Of a stretch of 18,145 bases of DNA, positions 13,625 to 18,145 are shown one piece after another (the first letter of the stretch is position 1; the number at the start of each line of letters is the position of its first letter). The position numbers were made by a program, and so were the translations under genes. The notes under the pieces were generated by a model that searched no databases, was not told where the DNA came from, and saw only the letters and a program-made list of their open reading frames with translations. The stretch spans positions 1 through 18,145 of the forward strand of contig CAZJEB010000018.1 in the NCBI GenBank assembly GCA_964544955.1, read 5' to 3'. The stretch is from JAAZPT01 sp964544955. Its GTDB lineage: Bacteria > Bacillota > Clostridia > Christensenellales > Aristaeellaceae.

Positions 13625-14929
13625 ATGGCTTTAAAATATGATTTAGTAATATTTGACCTTGATGGTACTATAACAGATTCGGGCGCAGGTATTTTAAATT
13701 CTGCAAAACATGCTCTAAAAACTTTAGGTTATAGTATACCTAATGATGATGTTATGTTAACAATGATAGGTCCACCCCTTTCGGTTTCCTTAGGTGGTAT
13801 ATTAGGCGTTGATAAAAAACACCATGCAGAGGCTGGGGTTATTTATCGTGAATACTTTGCCACTAAGGGCTATAAGGATTATTCTCTTTATAAAGGCTTC
13901 AGGGGCTTACTTACAAAGCTTAAACACAACGGTATAAAAATATCTTTGGCAACATCAAAACCTATTGGCCCAACAATGAGGGTTATGGAATACCTTAGGC
14001 TTAGCCACTTCTTTGACTCAATAAATGGAATAAAAGATGATGATAACGAGGAAACTAAAACAACAATTATTGCAAGGGCTTTAGAATTAGAGCATACAAA
14101 TGCCGTTATGGTTGGCGATAGAAAATATGATGGTAATGGCGCCATGGCAAATAACATTGATTTTATTGGCGCAGGTTATGGCTTTGGTGATGATGACGAA
14201 CTTAATAAGGCTGGGGCAAAGGCAATTGCCCATAGCACAGAGGAGCTTGCAAGCTTGCTAGGCCTTGATAATTTACCTTCGCCAAAGGGTAAGTTTATAA
14301 GCATAGAGGGTATGGATGGGTGTGGCAAAACTACACAGGTTGATTTGCTTTATAAACAGCTAAATAAATTTGGCTTTAACTTTGTATCCACAAGGGAGCC
14401 AGGTGGCTGTAAAATATCGGAAGAAATTCGTAATATACTATTATCAACAGATAATTTGGAAATGCACAAAAATACAGAAGCATTACTTTACGCAGCAGCA
14501 AGGTCGCAACATGTTCAACAGTTAATTAAACCAAGCTTAAATAATGGCTTACATGTTATGTGTGATAGATTTATTGATTCTTCAATTGCATACCAAGGTG
14601 GCGGTAGAGAATTGGGCGTTGATGTTGTAGCAAGTATAAACAGCTTTGCCGTTGATGGTACAATGCCAGATAAAACCATATACCTTAAAATGGATCATGG
14701 TAAGGCTATGGAAAGAAGAACGTGTGAAAGAGAACCTGATAGGCTTGAAATAGAAAAATCAGATTTTTATATTAAAACTCAGAATGTATTTGATAATTTG
14801 GCTAATAAAAATGGTGATAGATTTGTTGTTGTTAATGCAGATGATACTATTCAAAATGTAGCCAATAATGTTTTTGAAAACGTGGCAAAGGCATTAGAGC
14901 CACAGGCAGATTGGGAAGGGGTTAATTAA
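13625..14929 (+). CDS. tmk: HAD phosphatase - thymidylate kinase fusion
   Basis: A 434-residue fusion. Residues 1-215 are a phosphoglycolate-phosphatase-type HAD hydrolase: nucleophile DLDGTITDS (11-19), motif II ATSKP (109-113) and acidic motif MVGDRKYD (162-169). Residues 222-434 form a complete dTMP kinase: P-loop EGMDGCGKTTQ (228-238), TREPGG (256-261), DRFIDSSIAYQGGGRELG (314-331) and a lid with RRTCEREPDRLE (364-375). The kinase makes dTDP from dTMP and is essential for dTTP synthesis. The role of the HAD half, perhaps removing a nucleotide or phosphoglycolate by-product, is not known. The linker (LPSPKGKF) has no start codon or ribosome binding site, so a fusion rather than two genes is supported. 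ATG follows the decarboxylase stop directly, with GAGGGGGA upstream. Confidence 0.93.
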   Translation: MALKYDLVIFDLDGTITDSGAGILNSAKHALKTLGYSIPNDDVMLTMIGPPLSVSLGGILGVDKKHHAEAGVIYREYFATKGYKDYSLYKGFRGLLTKLKHNGIKISLATSKPIGPTMRVMEYLRLSHFFDSINGIKDDDNEETKTTIIARALELEHTNAVMVGDRKYDGNGAMANNIDFIGAGYGFGDDDELNKAGAKAIAHSTEELASLLGLDNLPSPKGKFISIEGMDGCGKTTQVDLLYKQLNKFGFNFVSTREPGGCKISEEIRNILLSTDNLEMHKNTEALLYAAARSQHVQQLIKPSLNNGLHVMCDRFIDSSIAYQGGGRELGVDVVASINSFAVDGTMPDKTIYLKMDHGKAMERRTCEREPDRLEIEKSDFYIKTQNVFDNLANKNGDRFVVVNADDTIQNVANNVFENVAKALEPQADWEGVN

Positions 14930-14930
14930 T

Positions 14931-16043
14931 TTGTATTCCTTTGAAAACTTTTTAGATAAAGGCGAAACCATTGTAGTTGGTATGAGTGGAGGGGTTGACT
15001 CATCAGTTACTGCATACAGGCTAAAAAAAGCCGGCTATAATGTTCTTGGCATATTCATGAAAAACTGGGAAGAAAAAGATGAGAATGGTGTTTGTACATC
15101 GGAAAAGGACTGGGCAGATGTGCAAAGGGTTTGCGATATTATTGATATCCCGTATTATTCCGTTAACTTTGTTAAAGAATATTGGGATAGAGTTTTTACC
15201 CACTTCCTAAATGAATACAAGGCAGGTAGAACACCTAACCCTGATGTTATGTGCAATAAGGAAATTAAGTTTAAAGCCTTTTTGGATTATGCTCAAAAAC
15301 TTGGGGCAAAACATATTGCCACGGGCCATTTTGTAAGGCGTAGGGATGTAAATGGTGAAACACAACTTATTAAAGGCTTAGACCCTAATAAGGATCAAAG
15401 CTACTTCCTCTATATGTTAAACCAAAATCAAGTTAGTAATGCCGTTTTTCCTGTTGGCGATTTAACAAAGGCTCAAGTTAGGGAAATTGCAGAAGAAATT
15501 AAACTACCCGTAAGCACTAAAAAGGATTCTACAGGTGTTTGCTTTATTGGTGAACGTAACTTTAAAAAGTTTTTGCAAGAATACTTGCCCGCCCAACAAG
15601 GTGATATGGTTAGCGTTGATGGTGAGGTTGTTGGCAAGCATGATGGCCTTATGTACTATACCCTTGGCCAAAGGCGTGGTTTAGGTATTGGTGGCAGGGG
15701 CGATGGTAGAAGTTGGTTTGTTGTTGATAAGGATATTAAAAATAACAAACTTATAGTTTCCCAAGGGGAAGATAGTGAACTTCTTTATAGCACGGTTTCC
15801 TACGCTAAAGATCTTACTTGGATAAATGGAAAGTCGCCTGTTATAAATGGTGAATATAAATGCAAGGCCAAATATCGTTATAGGCAACCAGATCAAGATG
15901 TATCTGTTTATGAGGATAACGGTATATTAAGGGTTGTATCTGCCCAAAAACAAAGGGCAGTTACTCCAGGGCAAAGCTTAGTTATATATGATGGTGATGT
16001 TTGCCTCGGTGGTGGAATAATAACTGAAGTAGAAAATAAATAA
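14931..16043 (+). CDS. mnmA: tRNA-specific 2-thiouridylase MnmA
   Basis: A 370-residue PP-loop enzyme that thiolates U34 of tRNAs for Lys, Glu and Gln, using sulfur relayed from a cysteine desulfurase. The PP-loop GMSGGVDSSV (17-26) binds ATP. The catalytic pair are Cys108 (NPDVMCNKEIKF) and Cys204 (TGVCFIGER). ATGHF (130-134), DQSYFL (155-160), the central domain LGQRRGLGIGG and a C-terminal beta-barrel ending CLGGGII are all present, so it is full length. The start is TTG at 14931, one base after the tmk stop. The AAGGGG site lies inside the end of the tmk fusion gene, indicating coupling. Pairing with lysS upstream is apt, since the modification affects tRNA(Lys) decoding, though both being housekeeping genes is enough to explain it. 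Confidence 0.97.
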   Translation: MYSFENFLDKGETIVVGMSGGVDSSVTAYRLKKAGYNVLGIFMKNWEEKDENGVCTSEKDWADVQRVCDIIDIPYYSVNFVKEYWDRVFTHFLNEYKAGRTPNPDVMCNKEIKFKAFLDYAQKLGAKHIATGHFVRRRDVNGETQLIKGLDPNKDQSYFLYMLNQNQVSNAVFPVGDLTKAQVREIAEEIKLPVSTKKDSTGVCFIGERNFKKFLQEYLPAQQGDMVSVDGEVVGKHDGLMYYTLGQRRGLGIGGRGDGRSWFVVDKDIKNNKLIVSQGEDSELLYSTVSYAKDLTWINGKSPVINGEYKCKAKYRYRQPDQDVSVYEDNGILRVVSAQKQRAVTPGQSLVIYDGDVCLGGGIITEVENK

Positions 16044-16071
16044 CTGTGTATTAAAAAGGTGGTGGATTATT

Positions 16072-17904
16072 GTGTTAAAATCTAAAAATAAAATTTTTAC
16101 ATATTTAAGTTTTATGTTGCCTTTTATTATATGTGCAATAATATACAGTATTCATCCACCTGTGTTTGAAAGTAATGATGATGTTACTATATTAAATACA
16201 CTATCTGGTAGGGTAACAGGTACACCCTCGGGTGAAGCAATGTTCTTTAGCGTGTTTTTAGGTTTACCTATATCCTTGCTTTATAGAATAATTCCCCAAG
16301 TGCAGTGGTATACTTTATTTTTAATTGGTTTAAATGTATTATGCTTTGCAATAATAGTTACTTGTTCATTTAATAAAATTAATTCAAAATATAAAGCCCT
16401 TGCAATTCCTTTCATCACTTCTGTTGTTGCTGTTATTTCGCTTTGGTCTTTTGCATTAATACAATATACATATGTATCCGCCCTTTGTGGTGCTGCTGCA
16501 ATTGTATTGTTGTTTTTTGGTAAAAGGGAAAAGTTGTCAATTATATTTGTGCTTTTATCTATTATGATAAGGGTGCAAAGTGGCTTAATATCATTAGCTT
16601 TTTACTGTATTGCTTTGTTTTTTAATAAGATATTTTTATTAGAACCTAAATTTAAAATTAAAACTATTTTAAAAAATGTTGTTTTACCAGTTTTCTGTGT
16701 ATTAATTTTTGTTTTATGCTTTGCCGTAGCAGATAATTTGCTAAAAACCCATGTAATTGAACCAAAGGGCTATACTGCTTTTCAAAAAGCTCAATCTAGC
16801 CTAGTTGATTACCCTATGGTAAGTTTTGAAAATGCCCAAGATGTTAAAAGTAAATATGGTTGGACTGAAGATATTTACAACCTTGTAAGGCAATTTTTTA
16901 TGATGGATGAAAGAGTAACAACTGATTCCATGGCCTACATGGCGCTTCTATCGCCTTTAAAAACAGAAGGTATAATCTCTGTTATTGTAAATTTTAATGA
17001 TGTGGTTTTAAGCGATGTAACTTTATTGGCATTGTTTGTGCTAAGTTTGAATATTGCTATGTCTGCCTTTGGTGTTCAGCTGTATAATGGTTTAAACCGA
17101 AAAAATATAATGTACATTTTAATGAATATATTTAGTGCTTTAATGTATATTATTGTATTAATGTATGTTGTGTATAAAGGTAGAATTATATGGCGGGCAA
17201 TATACCCAGCAAGTTTAACATATATGGCATCAAGTATAGTTGTTTTAGTTTTAAGCCTTAATAATATAGATAGAAAAACTATTTTAAAACGTGATTATAT
17301 TATTAGTACATTGTTAATTGCTACAACTTTAGCCATGTATGCATTAAATAAAGGTTTGTATTTAGCTATATTAATAGTAATTACAATTACATACTTATCT
17401 TTAACTATAAAACCACTTAAAACTTTATACAAGCTTCCCATAATTGCATTGCTTGTTGTGGTATTGGTGTTTGGAAATTTAAACCAATCAAAATATATAA
17501 GTGATAAAATATATAGTAAAGACTATGTTGATTTGATTAATTTAAGTAACGAAAATAAAAAGAAACTAGAAGAATATGCTTCTATTAATAAAAATAATAT
17601 CTATATATATGATAGTAGTTTAATTGTTGATGGAAGGCTAAATCCAAGCCCAAGGTATATTAATAATGTAATGTACTGGGGTGGTACAACATATAATTCT
17701 CAATTTTATTTAGATCAACTAAAAAGTTTAAATATAGATAAGCTAAATTTAAATACATTCTTGTTAGATAATGTATATTATGCCACAAGGTATAATCCAA
17801 ATTATAATTTAGAAAACTTACTTAGAAATATTAAAATTGGAAAGTTCGAGTATGTAGAAAGCTACAAAAACGTAATTGATATATATAAGTATGTAGTTGA
17901 ATAG
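16072..17904 (+). CDS. Polytopic membrane protein, GT-C glycosyltransferase-like
   Basis: A 610-residue integral membrane protein with roughly eleven or twelve hydrophobic segments between residues 9 and 470, followed by a hydrophilic C-terminal region of about 140 residues. The first outer loop carries an acidic pair (ESNDDVTI, Asp36-Asp37), then GTPSGEAMFF. This arrangement is typical of GT-C fold glycosyltransferases that use lipid-linked sugars outside the membrane, and I have seen similar NDD...GTP patterns in unnamed Firmicutes membrane proteins. Cell-surface glycan or teichoic-acid decoration is therefore plausible but unproven; a polymerase or flippase-like role is not excluded. GTG start at 16072 after an AAGGTGGTGG site, 28 bases after mnmA. 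It is last before the terminator, and its richer AT content is as expected for a membrane protein. Confidence 0.75.
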   Translation: MLKSKNKIFTYLSFMLPFIICAIIYSIHPPVFESNDDVTILNTLSGRVTGTPSGEAMFFSVFLGLPISLLYRIIPQVQWYTLFLIGLNVLCFAIIVTCSFNKINSKYKALAIPFITSVVAVISLWSFALIQYTYVSALCGAAAIVLLFFGKREKLSIIFVLLSIMIRVQSGLISLAFYCIALFFNKIFLLEPKFKIKTILKNVVLPVFCVLIFVLCFAVADNLLKTHVIEPKGYTAFQKAQSSLVDYPMVSFENAQDVKSKYGWTEDIYNLVRQFFMMDERVTTDSMAYMALLSPLKTEGIISVIVNFNDVVLSDVTLLALFVLSLNIAMSAFGVQLYNGLNRKNIMYILMNIFSALMYIIVLMYVVYKGRIIWRAIYPASLTYMASSIVVLVLSLNNIDRKTILKRDYIISTLLIATTLAMYALNKGLYLAILIVITITYLSLTIKPLKTLYKLPIIALLVVVLVFGNLNQSKYISDKIYSKDYVDLINLSNENKKKLEEYASINKNNIYIYDSSLIVDGRLNPSPRYINNVMYWGGTTYNSQFYLDQLKSLNIDKLNLNTFLLDNVYYATRYNPNYNLENLLRNIKIGKFEYVESYKNVIDIYKYVVE

Positions 17905-17944
17905 GTATAATAGGATATAAAAATAGCAATTAATATTCGATATA

Positions 17945-17995
17945 AAACGAACAAAATTTCAAGATGAATGGAACAATGTTCGTTTTTGATTTTTT
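17945..17995 (+). terminator. Terminator ending the plus-strand operon
   Basis: The inverted repeat AAACGAACA / TGTTCGTTT, with a 23-base loop that can itself fold, is followed by TTTTTGATTTTTT. It stands 40 bases after the membrane-protein stop and just before the presumed rRNA promoter. Confidence 0.65.
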
Positions 17996-18000
17996 AAAGT

Positions 18001-18145
18001 AAAATTAATCAAAAAAAATTAAAAGAATTTGTAAAAAAGTGTTGACACAAAATTTAAACTATGGTACTATAAGTTTTGCCACCGTTAATGGATGGCAACG
18101 AACCTTGAAAACGATACAGAAGAATAAAGATAGCTAAAAGAAACG
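18001..18145 (+). promoter_or_regulatory. Probable ribosomal RNA operon promoter and leader
   Basis: TTGACA (18042-18047) and TACTAT (18065-18070) are 17 bases apart. Upstream, 18001-18041 is very A-rich, like an UP element. The transcript (from about 18077) holds a small hairpin (18078-18096, GCCA..TGGC) and the segment GAACCTTGAAAAC at about 18101-18113. This resembles the boxA-like 'CTTTGAAAAC' leader sequence found before 16S rRNA genes in many Firmicutes. No open frame starts in the 75 bases left. The rRNA itself would lie beyond the right edge, so the assignment is an inference from promoter strength and leader sequence. Confidence 0.65.

Noticed and set aside
14260..14310. A separate tmk start inside the HAD-tmk gene
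   Set aside because: No ATG, GTG or TTG with a ribosome binding site occurs in frame between the HAD domain and the P-loop; the only methionine is within the P-loop motif.

Overview
The window looks like chromosomal DNA of a low-GC Gram-positive bacterium of the Clostridia type. The evidence is an AT-rich composition with short intergenic gaps, strong AGGAGG-type ribosome binding sites, sigma-A promoters with 17-nt spacers, occasional GTG and TTG starts, TGA used as stop, and Firmicutes-type families and neighbourhoods (greA-lysS; a YaaO-like decarboxylase next to tmk). No species can be named from this sequence alone.

The left half (about 54-9314) is read on the minus strand. From right to left it holds: (i) a large secreted protein with an SH3-like domain, six peptidoglycan-binding repeats and an unassigned C-terminal domain; (ii) a four-gene operon with its own promoter and terminator: a membrane-anchored protein, a diacylglycerol-kinase-family lipid kinase, a secreted papain-fold-like protein and an acidic helical protein; (iii) an island at about 2743-3890, richer in CpG, with a phage-minor-head-type JAB-like domain gene and two small genes whose 3' ends are copies of one 65-bp repeat; (iv) a three-gene operon: ribokinase, a HAD nucleotidase fused to an HD hydrolase, and a ProX-type aminoacyl-tRNA deacylase, ending at a bidirectional terminator near the left edge.

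The right half (9428-17995) is read on the plus strand from a good promoter divergent from the peptidoglycan-binding gene. It runs greA, lysS, a membrane-anchored protein, a GC-rich hairpin without a U-tract, an Orn/Lys/Arg-decarboxylase-like PLP enzyme, a HAD phosphatase fused to thymidylate kinase, mnmA and a polytopic membrane protein of GT-C type. These are housekeeping functions: transcript cleavage, lysine charging, dTTP supply and tRNA thiolation. After a terminator, a near-consensus promoter with an A-rich upstream element and a boxA-like leader suggests that a ribosomal RNA operon begins just beyond the right edge.

The most unusual places are the island with the duplicated gene ends (including a hairpin that differs by a compensatory base-pair change between copies) and the two independent fusions of HAD phosphatases to nucleotide-metabolism domains. 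No CRISPR array, insertion sequence, integrase, reverse transcriptase or recognisable defence system was found.
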